In this document: positions 8,287 to 16,400 of the stretch, one piece after another
Numbering within the stretch: position 1 is the stretch's first letter
How the letters are laid out: the number at the start of each line of letters is the position of its first letter
NCBI GenBank assembly: GCA_016722065.1
Contig: JADKGX010000002.1
Coordinates: forward strand, 945,690-1,009,689
Reading direction: 5' to 3'
DNA length: 64,000 nucleotides
Origin: Planctomycetota bacterium
GTDB lineage: Bacteria; Planctomycetota; UBA8742; UBA2392
Translations under genes and position numbers: made by a program
The notes under the pieces: generated by a model
The model's database searches: none
Told to the model about the DNA's origin: nothing
The model's input: the letters and a program-made list of their open reading frames with translations, nothing else

Positions 8287-8858
8287 TACTTCTTGGCCTC
8301 GTGGCGGGCCTTGAGCTTGGCCAGGCCTTTGTCGAACATGTCGTTCATCATGCCGCCTGAAGTGGCCAGGAACCAGCGGTTCAAGGGGTCATAGCCCAGC
8401 GTGACGTGCCATGTCCAGGTTACCTTGGTGGCGTCATCCGGCGCGGCGACATAAGAAACTGCGCCGGCGCCAAAATCCTTTCCACTCATTTGCATCTTGT
8501 ACTCGATACCGTCGTGTTCGTTGGCCTTTGTGAACTCCACACGGCCCGGCGGAGACATGAACTGAGTTGGTTCCCAAGCCAGCCATGAGCCCGGATTGCT
8601 GTGGTCTTCGCTGGTTTTCCAGGTCATGCCTGGATCTTCGTCTTTCCAGGGGCCCCATTCCTGCCACTTGGTGACGTCGCCGACGTCCTTGTGAATGTCC
8701 TCGCGGTCGGCTTTGATCACGATTTCGCGCGAGAAATCGTAACTGGAAGGCAGCGCAAGCGCCCCGCCGAACACCACAACGGCCAGCAAGACCACCAGCG
8801 CCAGCACTCCTTTGAGCAACTTGCCGGCCATGCCACCTGATTTCTTGTTCTCGGACAT
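8286..8858 (-). CDS. Membrane-anchored SRPBCC (polyketide cyclase/START-like) protein
   Basis: The 190-residue product starts at 8858 behind a strong AAGGAGG site. One membrane helix (about 12-35) is followed by an SRPBCC-type domain: FSREIVIKADREDIHKDVGD, WQEWGPWKDEDPG (typical helix-grip WxxWxPW pattern), then WEPTQFMSPPGRVEF and VTWTWHVTLGYDPL. These domains bind hydrophobic ligands in a deep pocket and usually lack catalysis. The anchor implies it works at the membrane surface. It is the first gene of a two-gene unit with the MCE protein, which hints at a shared lipid-related role; that is inference. Confidence 0.75.
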   Translation of the reverse strand: MSENKKSGGMAGKLLKGVLALVVLLAVVVFGGALALPSSYDFSREIVIKADREDIHKDVGDVTKWQEWGPWKDEDPGMTWKTSEDHSNPGSWLAWEPTQFMSPPGRVEFTKANEHDGIEYKMQMSGKDFGAGAVSYVAAPDDATKVTWTWHVTLGYDPLNRWFLATSGGMMNDMFDKGLAKLKARHEAKK

Positions 8859-8997
8859 CTGCGCCTCCTTGAATGACATCAGTATAGCCCCAATTCCCCG
8901 AATTTGCGGCCAAGGTGGACTCCAATTCGCACAGATTGCCCGCATTGGCGCGTGCGCGCCCATGGGGTAGTATCTAGCAAGCAACCGGGAGCGCAGC

Positions 8998-9381
8998 ATG
9001 TCCGCCAAGGGCAAGGGCCACGACAACTTCGGCACAGACCGTGTCGCAAAACCCACCAAGGAGGCGCCGAACTCCACGCATCAATCGCCGCCCCTGGCCA
9101 CGCTGGTGCATGAGCGCTCTGGCCAGATTCACCCGTTGCTGGCCGACATCGTCGTGATTGGCCGCGACAAGACTTGCGCCGTTTTGGTGCGCGACGACAC
9201 GGCGGTTTCACGCAAGCACGCCCAGGTGCTGCGCAAGGGCGTCAGCTTCGTGATTGAAGACCTGGGCAGCAGCAACGGCATTTATGTCAACGGCAACAAG
9301 GTGGAAGGCCAGCAGGAACTGCAGGTCGGAGACCGGTTGGAAGTTGGCAACCAGGTGTATGTGTTCAAACGCAGGGCATGA
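8998..9381 (+). CDS. FHA-domain protein
   Basis: The 127-residue product has a charged disordered N-terminus (1-35) and one FHA domain (about 40-127) with the conserved residues: GRDKTC, SRKHAQV, and LGSSNGIYVNG. FHA domains bind phosphothreonine, so this protein probably reads the output of Ser/Thr kinases such as the one at 19588-20793. GGGAG precedes the ATG at 8998 and TAGTAT near 8970 may be the -10. A second FHA gene follows 61 bases later. Confidence 0.85.
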   Translation: MSAKGKGHDNFGTDRVAKPTKEAPNSTHQSPPLATLVHERSGQIHPLLADIVVIGRDKTCAVLVRDDTAVSRKHAQVLRKGVSFVIEDLGSSNGIYVNGNKVEGQQELQVGDRLEVGNQVYVFKRRA

Positions 9382-9442
9382 ACGATGCTATCGTGGTATC
9401 GCGCCAGCGCAGGATGGACCAGACACTACCCGCGGAGCACCC

Positions 9443-9844
9443 ATGACAAAAAAACGCGGCAAGGCCACCGACGACTTCGCCAGCGACAAGGCCGCCCCGC
9501 CTTCTGGCAGCCACACGCTGCCCACCAAGCGCGACGTCGTGCAGGCCGGTTTTGAGGAACTTGATACGGACGGCGACGTGCTGTTTCACGCGATTGTGAC
9601 CGATGAATGCAGCATTGGCCGCGACCCGGAATGCAACATCATGATTCGAGGCGACGCCAAGGTCTCGCGCAAGCACGCCATCATTGAGCGAAAGAACATC
9701 GCCTACTGGATTCGCGACAACGAAAGCAGCAACGGCGTGGTCATCAACGGCAAGAAGATAACGCAGCCGCAAGAACTGAAAATCGGCGACGAAGTTCAGA
9801 TCGGCCTGCAAAAGTGGAAGTTCGCCCGCAAGGTCACGGGCTGA
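9443..9844 (+). CDS. FHA-domain protein, paralogue of the preceding gene
   Basis: The 133-residue product has a Lys/Asp/Ala-rich N-terminus (1-40) and an FHA domain with GRDPECN, SRKHAII and NESSNGVVINGKKI, all phosphothreonine-pocket residues present. It resembles the preceding protein closely enough in layout to suggest tandem duplication followed by divergence. The start at 9443 is preceded by CGGAG; longer in-frame starts reach back into the first FHA gene. The pair probably acts as small adaptors in Thr-phosphorylation signalling. Confidence 0.85.
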   Translation: MTKKRGKATDDFASDKAAPPSGSHTLPTKRDVVQAGFEELDTDGDVLFHAIVTDECSIGRDPECNIMIRGDAKVSRKHAIIERKNIAYWIRDNESSNGVVINGKKITQPQELKIGDEVQIGLQKWKFARKVTG

Positions 9845-9894
9845 ACTGGCGCGATCCACAATCTGTCGGCGGCTGATCTGTCCAAAAATCAGAT

Positions 9895-9918
9895 GGGTCC
9901 GACAGGATCGCCGGACCC
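9895..9918. terminator. Hairpin between convergent FHA and thrS genes
   Basis: GGGTCCG (9895-9901) pairs with CGGACCC (9912-9918) around a ten-base loop. No T-tract is present. It sits between the convergent stops at 9844 and 9942 and may stop both transcripts. Confidence 0.45.
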
Positions 9919-9941
9919 ACGCGATGGCTTAGTCTGACCTG

Positions 9942-11909
9942 CTATTTCTTCCAGTCTGGCAGCGTTGACAGAAACTCTTCCAGCTTGAGTTCGCCCAGTT
10001 CACCTTTGTCGCGCGAACGCACGTTGACACTTCCCGCCAGCTGTTCTTTTTCGCCAAGCACCAGAATGTATGGAATCTTCTGAAGGCTGGCCTCGCGGAT
10101 CTTGTAGTTCAGCCGGTCATTTTTCAGGTTCACGTCTGCGCGCAGGCCAAAGTCGATCAGCTTGTCCTTCACCTGGTTGGCATAGGCCTCAAACTTCTCG
10201 CCCACGGGCAGAATCATTGCCTGCACGGGCGCCAGCCACAGCGGAAACGCGCCGGCGTAGTGTTCGATGATCATGCCCATGAAGCGCTCCAGCGAGCCCA
10301 ACCCGGCACGGTGAATCATCACCGGGGTGTGGCGCGCGCCGTCGGCGCCGACGTATTCCAACCCAAAGCGCGCGGGCATGCTGAAATCCAGCTGGATCGT
10401 GCCGCACTGCCAGGTGCGCTTGAGGCTGTCGCGGATGTGAAAGTCAATTTTGGGGCCATAGAATGCGCCGTCGCCGGGGTTCAGCTTGTAGGTGTAGCCG
10501 CGCGATTCCAGGGCTTCCTTCAGGGCGTTTTCGGCTTTGTCCCACATTTCGTCGGTGCCCACGCGCTTGGCCGGGCGGGTGCTGAGTTCCATGTGGTAGT
10601 CGTTGATCTCAAAGTCGGAGTACACCTCTTTGAAGTAATCAATCAGCATCTGCACTTCGCCCACGATTTGGTCCGGGGTCACAAAGTGGTGGGCGTCGTC
10701 CTGGGTAAAGGCCTGCACACGAAACAACCCGTGCCGGACGCCGCTGAGTTCGCGCCGGTGCACCAGCCCAAGCTCGCTGTAGCGCAAGGGCATTTCGTTG
10801 TGTGAGCGCAGCTTGTGCTTGAAGATCAGGCAATGGCCGGGGCAGTTCATGGGCTTGACGGCCATCGGGCGGTCTTCTTCGACATCAATGACTTCACCCG
10901 GGTGTTTGGCGTCGTCCATCTTCATCTTGGTGAAGAACATGTTCTCCAGATAGTTCTGGTAATGGCCGCTGGTGTGCCACAGGTTCTCCGAAAGAATGAT
11001 CGGCGCCTTCACCTCGTGGTAGCCACGTTTGCGCAACTTGTTGCGGGCGTAGCTGGCCAGGGTGTTCCACAGTTGCGCGCCCTTGGGCAGGTAAAACGGA
11101 AAGCCTGGCGCGTCTTCCGTGAACATGAACAGTTCCTGCTGGTCGCCGATCAGCCGGTGGTCGCGCTTCTTGGCTTCTTCAAGCAGCTGGAAGTGCGCCT
11201 CAAGCTCTTCTTTGCCGAAGAACGCGGTACCGTACACGCGCTGAAGCTGCTCGCGGGCCTGGTCGGCGCGCCAGTAGCTGCCGCTGACCTTGGTCAGCTT
11301 GACGTGCTTCAGCCAGCCTGTATCGGGCACGTGCGGCCCGCGGCACAGGTCAATGAACTCGCCGTGCTTGTAAAACGTCAATTCCTCGCCACGGTCCTTG
11401 ATGCCGCCAACCAGCTCCTGCTTGAACTTGTTGTGGCCGCCATCGATGGCCTTGTAGCGCGCATAGTGTTCGTTGGCGTCGTCATAGCCGCTGACACAGC
11501 GCACAAAGGGCCGCGCTTCCTTGGCAATGCGGGCCATTTCGGCCTCGATTTTCGGAAAGTCCTCGGGCGTGATTTTTCCTTCGGGGTAAAAGATGTCGTA
11601 GTAGAAGCCTTCCTCTACCACCGGGCCGATCGTCAGTTGCGCCTTGGGAAAGATGCGCAGAATCGCGTCGGCCATCAGGTGCGCGGCGCTGTGCCGCAAT
11701 ACCTCCAGGGCTTCTTTGTCTTTCTTGGTAACAATGGCGACGTCCGCGCCATCCGGCAGCGGCCGTGAAAGGTCGACGACGCTGCCGTTGACCTTGGCAG
11801 CAATGGCAGCTTTGGCTAGTCCGGGTCCGATCGCGGCGGCAAGATCCGCCGCGCTGGCGCCATCGTTTAGTTGGCGCGCACTCCCGTCCGGGAGTTTTAC
11901 AGTAACCAT
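9942..11909 (-). CDS. thrS: Threonyl-tRNA synthetase
   Basis: The 655-residue class II synthetase has the complete family layout: N-terminal TGS domain (1-61), the second additional (editing) domain beginning with HSAAH (His73, His77), class II catalytic core with MNCPGHC zinc/active-site motif and the GSLERFMGMIIEHYAG motif 3 region, and the C-terminal anticodon-binding domain (about 540-655, PVGEKFEAYANQVKD). It charges tRNA-Thr and clears Ser-tRNA-Thr. The ATG at 11909 is preceded on the minus strand by AGGAGAAA. No T-box leader is visible upstream. Confidence 0.98.
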   Translation of the reverse strand: MVTVKLPDGSARQLNDGASAADLAAAIGPGLAKAAIAAKVNGSVVDLSRPLPDGADVAIVTKKDKEALEVLRHSAAHLMADAILRIFPKAQLTIGPVVEEGFYYDIFYPEGKITPEDFPKIEAEMARIAKEARPFVRCVSGYDDANEHYARYKAIDGGHNKFKQELVGGIKDRGEELTFYKHGEFIDLCRGPHVPDTGWLKHVKLTKVSGSYWRADQAREQLQRVYGTAFFGKEELEAHFQLLEEAKKRDHRLIGDQQELFMFTEDAPGFPFYLPKGAQLWNTLASYARNKLRKRGYHEVKAPIILSENLWHTSGHYQNYLENMFFTKMKMDDAKHPGEVIDVEEDRPMAVKPMNCPGHCLIFKHKLRSHNEMPLRYSELGLVHRRELSGVRHGLFRVQAFTQDDAHHFVTPDQIVGEVQMLIDYFKEVYSDFEINDYHMELSTRPAKRVGTDEMWDKAENALKEALESRGYTYKLNPGDGAFYGPKIDFHIRDSLKRTWQCGTIQLDFSMPARFGLEYVGADGARHTPVMIHRAGLGSLERFMGMIIEHYAGAFPLWLAPVQAMILPVGEKFEAYANQVKDKLIDFGLRADVNLKNDRLNYKIREASLQKIPYILVLGEKEQLAGSVNVRSRDKGELGELKLEEFLSTLPDWKK

Positions 11910-12015
11910 GATTTTTCTCCTGCGGGATGGAAACGCCCATCCTCGCGTTTGCGCCGGCGCACTTTGGCGCGGGCGCGACCTGCCCGGCGGCTACAGTCCG
12001 CCGTGGCATGGGCAC

Positions 12016-12043
12016 AAGGTAGTGCAAGCTCTTGCCGTGTCAA
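12016..12043 (-). promoter_or_regulatory. Possible promoter of thrS
   Basis: On the minus strand TTGACA (12038-12043) is followed by 16 bases and TACCTT (12016-12021). The -35 lies within a small inverted repeat (GCTCTTG / CAAGAGC). The -10 is a weak match. Confidence 0.35.
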
Positions 12044-12131
12044 GAGCAAGCGTTTTCAGCACGCCTGAACAGCAACCCGCAGATGCTCGGCGGCGATTTG
12101 CCTTTGCGCGGCCACGGGCTAAAACCTTGCC

Positions 12132-13379
12132 ATGCGTGATGTGCTGATTCCCTTTCCGACGCTATGGGATCAACCACAACTGCAGGCTTGTCGACCAGAC
12201 TGGGGGTCCCGCTTTTGCCCCCACCTGCTTTCGCCCCCAGACGCAGAAGTGCATTGGCTGTTTGACCTGGAAGCGTTTGTGCAGGCCCAAGTGGCAGGCT
12301 GGCGCGGCCGCGCCGCCGGCGTGTTCAGTTCCAGTGACTATCCGGGCGCTGTTGCGGCAGCAGCGATTGCCCAGGCACTTGGCCTGGCTGGCCCCGGCGC
12401 GGCCAGCGTGCTGCGCGCTACCCACAAGTACCGGGCCCGGCAAGCCATGCAGTCCGTTGCGCCGGTGCGACATGCGCTGATTGACCCCGACGCGATTGTT
12501 GCACCGGACATCGGCTTTCCATGTTTCGTCAAGCCGGTCAAGGGCACCTATTCGATGTTTACCCGACGCGTTGAAGACTTGGCCGAGCTGCGGTCGTTTT
12601 TGCAGTCGGCCAACGTGCAGGAGTATCGCCACCAGTTCCTGGCCATCTTCAACCGCACCTGGCGCAAGCACACCGGCGACGCAGTGGATGGCAGGTACTT
12701 TTTGGCCGAAGAACCCTTGGGCGGTGCGCAGGTCACGGTTGAAGGCATGATTGCGCGGGGCCAAGTCACTATCTTTGGCGTGGTCGATTCCGAGTTTGCG
12801 CCCGACAGCAGCAGCTTTTCGCGCTTTGTGTATCCGTCGCGCCTGCCACCCGAACCCCAGCGCACATTGACAGACACCGCTACAGCCGCCGTCCTGGCGC
12901 TGGGCATCGACAACACGTTGTTTAACCTTGAGTTGTTCTGGCACCCGCAGCGCGGGGCGCAGGTGATTGAATTCAACCCGCGCATGTGCGGGCAGTTTGC
13001 GGACCTTTACCAGCGCGTGGACGGCAAGAACAGCTATGTGGCCGCCATGGAACTTGCCTGCGGCCTCGAGCCAATGTGGCCGCGCGGCCAGGGAAAGTCC
13101 GCCATTGCCGCCAGCGTTCCGCTGCGCGTGTTTGAACCGGTCGAAGTCACGGCCGCGCCCACACCCGCACAACTGCTGGAGCTGGCAGAACGCTTTTCGG
13201 ATGCGTTGATCTGGTCTGAAGTCTGCCCAGGCATGAAGCTGGACGAGCTGCACCTGGAGGACGGCGCCAGCACCCGCTATGCCGTGATCAATCTGGGCGC
13301 AGCCACAGAAGCCGAGTTGCAAGACTCCACACGGGCCATTGGCGCCGCCCTGGGCTTTCAATTCCAGCCGCTGCGCTGA
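12132..13379 (+). CDS. ATP-grasp ligase-like protein
   Basis: The 415-residue product has an ATP-grasp fold pattern: an N-terminal Rossmann-like region (1-100), the lysine-containing nucleotide-binding strand FPCFVKPVKGTYSMFTRRV (about 130-148), VTVEGMIARGQVTIFGVVDS and the metal-binding VIEFNPRMCGQFADLYQRVDG (about 278-298). Enzymes of this type join a carboxylate to an amine with ATP through an acyl phosphate. The substrates are not evident. It is divergent from thrS. The ATG at 12132 has no ribosome site; TAAAAC is exactly six bases upstream, a weaker form of the leaderless pattern seen at other genes. Confidence 0.75.
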   Translation: MRDVLIPFPTLWDQPQLQACRPDWGSRFCPHLLSPPDAEVHWLFDLEAFVQAQVAGWRGRAAGVFSSSDYPGAVAAAAIAQALGLAGPGAASVLRATHKYRARQAMQSVAPVRHALIDPDAIVAPDIGFPCFVKPVKGTYSMFTRRVEDLAELRSFLQSANVQEYRHQFLAIFNRTWRKHTGDAVDGRYFLAEEPLGGAQVTVEGMIARGQVTIFGVVDSEFAPDSSSFSRFVYPSRLPPEPQRTLTDTATAAVLALGIDNTLFNLELFWHPQRGAQVIEFNPRMCGQFADLYQRVDGKNSYVAAMELACGLEPMWPRGQGKSAIAASVPLRVFEPVEVTAAPTPAQLLELAERFSDALIWSEVCPGMKLDELHLEDGASTRYAVINLGAATEAELQDSTRAIGAALGFQFQPLR

Positions 13380-13404
13380 CGGCGTGGCAGGTTGCCCAAG
13401 GACA

Positions 13405-13426
13405 GGGGAGGCCTTGTGGCCTCCCC
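13405..13426. terminator. Hairpin between convergent genes
   Basis: GGGGAGGCC and GGCCTCCCC form a perfect nine-pair stem with loop TTGT between the convergent stops at 13379 and 13466. No T-tract is present. Confidence 0.5.
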
Positions 13427-13465
13427 AGTTGGTGGGAGCTTGGTTGGGGTGGGTACCTTACCGCA

Positions 13466-16400
13466 CTACTCGCGGGCTGCGCGCTTGCGCAGTGCGATGG
13501 ACACCAAGGCAGCGATTCCAAGCAATGCCGCCCAGGGCCCGAATGTTACGTCGTTGGCCACGCAACCGCCGCCTCCACCGCCACCACCACCACCGCCCGA
13601 AGACGGATTGTTGATGGTGATGCTGACGGCCGTGTCATTGAACACCGCCGGCGTCGAAGAATCGGTCACACGAACCGTGAATGTTGCAGGACCCGCCACA
13701 GTCGGCGTGCCACTGACCGTACCCGTTGGGCTGAGAGCCATTCCCGCAGGCAAAGCACCGGCCGTGATCGCGAAAGCGTAGGGTCCCGTACCGCCAGTTA
13801 CGACAAGGTTGACCGGCGTGTAGCTGAAGGTGCGCAGGCCAACGGGCAAAGTTGTGTTAGTGACCACAGGCAACCCTGCGGCCGGAGCAACCACCGCAAT
13901 GGAGAAGGCCTGCGAAGACATGGCGTTGAGGCTGTCGACTGCAGTAACCGTGAAGTTGAATGCGCCCGGAATGTCAGTGCAAACACCAGAAATCACACCC
14001 GAGGTGCTCATGCTCAAACCGGCTGGCATGGCACCGGCTGTAACGGACATGGAAACCGCGCCTGTGCCGCCCGTGGTGACAATGCTGGCGCCAGCATAGG
14101 TGGCGTTCTGCGTTGCATTGGGCAGCGCGGGGGCCGTCACAAAGCTGACAGCCGCAGCCACCGCAATCGAGGTGCGAATCGTGACGTTGTTGGTGCCGTC
14201 TGTGACCGTCACTTCCCATACCTGCGTGCCTGCATCAGCCGCCACCAGCGTGCCGTTGGGGAACACTTGCAGCGTCATGCCGGCGATCAGGGCGAAGTTG
14301 AAGCCCGTGCCGCCAGTGGGGCCGCTGATCTGAGTCGGCGAGCCCAACAGGGCCAGCGACTGACCCGTGTTGGCGTCGGTCACTGTGGCCAGGTCGACCG
14401 TAACCGTTGCGCCCAGGCCCACGGTGTAGGCTGTCAGGTAGGGCGTTGCCACGGAGCCGTCACCGCTGATGCCGGTGATGGGCGTGTGGGTCGGAGCAAC
14501 GTCGCCAATCACAATCATTACGTCAACCACTACGGGCGTGGTCGTGCCTGCGTCCTCAAACGTCACCTGCCAGGTGTACGTGCCCGGCGGGTTGGTGCCG
14601 CTGGCGGTGCCAGTCCAGCTCAAGGTCAGCGGCTGGCCGGGGCTTGGAATGGAGGGCGCCGTAATGCCTGCGGGCGCTGTGGCCGGCGGGGCAATGCTGG
14701 TGACCGTGATGTTGTCCGATTCCGGGTCCGTCAGTTCGATATCTGCGCTGGCCAACGTGGCGCCAGGCGCAAGATTGACGCTGAAGGGGCCGTTGGTACC
14801 ACCCGAGAACGAGGAACCGGTGGCGATGTTGGCCACAGCTTCGCCGTTGGGAATGAAACCGACGCCCGTAACCGTGAAGGTATAGGGGTTCTCGTTCAGG
14901 TCGTCGTTCGGAATCGAGATGCTGAAGCCGAAGTTACCCGGCGAAGGCTGCACGTTGACCGTGAAGGTCGTAGAGCCCCCGATAGCAACCGTGGAAGCCG
15001 GCGGAGTCACCATGGTGATGGAAGGCACGCCGGTACCCGAGGTCAGGGTGATCGAGCCGGTGATGTTCAGTACGGCGGCACCGGTTGTGTTCAGGATCGT
15101 CCAGGTGAAGTTCTGGCCAACCGTGGACACGTTGCCGATGTCGTCGTTGGTCGTTACTGGAATGCTGACGCCAGTGGTGCGCTCCACATCAATCTCAGGC
15201 TGGGGCGAGGCCGCACGCTCGTCGGCACCGGCATCGCGCTCAGCCCCGATCGGGCGTGTCTGGCCGTCAAAGTCGACGTTTGTGGTCGAACCCACGGCCA
15301 AGTCAATCGCCGGCGAAACACCGGTGATGTGCAAGTCTTCGGTGCCCGTGCCAATGTCGACCAGCAGCGGGTCGGCGTTGACGCCGTTGACGTCGCGGCC
15401 GGTGGACTGCCACTGGGCAAAGGTGCCAGCCGAGGCGTCGTTGCTCATCAACGCGCCGCCACTGAGGAACACCACGTTGCGGTCCGCCACGGTGGGCAGC
15501 GAGGCCGTCGTGGCCGTGTCGCCCAGATAGTAGACCGGGGTAGAGCCGGAGCTGGTCAAGTGAATCACGTTGTAGGAGATGTCCGCCAGCGCTGTCGTGG
15601 AGCCATTGACGTAGAACACACCGCCAATCGCCGTGCTGCTGTTGTGCAGAATCGTGTTGTGGCGAATCACAAAGTTGTTGCCCGCGCGGCGCGAGCCAAT
15701 CACGCCCGTGGGGCCACCCGTGGCACCGCCACCGATGGTGCCACCGCCTGCGCCGGCCACACCCCAGATCAGGTTGTTTTCGACCAACACGTTGTTGGGC
15801 CCGATGCCGGCACCGCTGCCGTACATGTGAATGGCCGAACCGGTGGTGATGCCATGAATCTTGCAGCCGCGAATGGTCAGGTTGTCGGAGCTCGCGGCCG
15901 TGGAGCAATACCACATCACGCCAAACATGTTGCCGCCGGTGATTTCCAGCCCCTCAAGCGTGAGGTTGCCGATGTTGCGAAACGCCATCACGCCGGTTGT
16001 CCCCTGGGTGTAGGTGTCGGGGCAGGTGTTGCCCGAAATCACCGGGAACTCGCCGGCCGCGGCACGGAATGTCAGCGTGTTGGTGGCACTGACGCCCGGC
16101 ACGTCGTCGATGGTCGAACCATCGGCGCCCAGTGCATATGACGCGCCCGTGGTGTACGCACCGCCGTCGTCATAGATTTCAAAGATGACCGGGCCGGTCA
16201 CGCCCACCAGTTCCAGGTCGTCAAAGGCCGCGCCGATGTCGGTGTAGTTCACACCGGAACCACCGGCCTTGTTGATGACGTAGGTACCGCTGAACGGAAC
16301 CAGCGCATTGCCGCTGACCGTCCAGTTGTAGGGGTTCTCGTTGGCGTCGTTGTTGTCAATACTGACCGTAAAGCCAAAGGCGGCCGCGCTGACGTTGACA

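Noticed and set aside
11910..12131. T-box riboswitch upstream of thrS
   Set aside because: No T-box sequence, specifier loop or terminator pair; only a small inverted repeat within the promoter.
12162..13361. 399-codon minus-strand open frame opposite the ATP-grasp gene
   Set aside because: Shadow frame; the ATP-grasp motifs fix the coding strand.
13560..13600. CRISPR-like or microsatellite repeat (CCACCG units)
   Set aside because: It encodes the poly-Gly linker of the surface protein; there are no spacers or regular direct repeats.
14267..16141. 624-codon plus-strand open frame
   Set aside because: It is opposite the Thr/Ser/Gly-rich giant surface protein; its Arg/Gly/His composition is that of an antisense shadow and it has no start signal.
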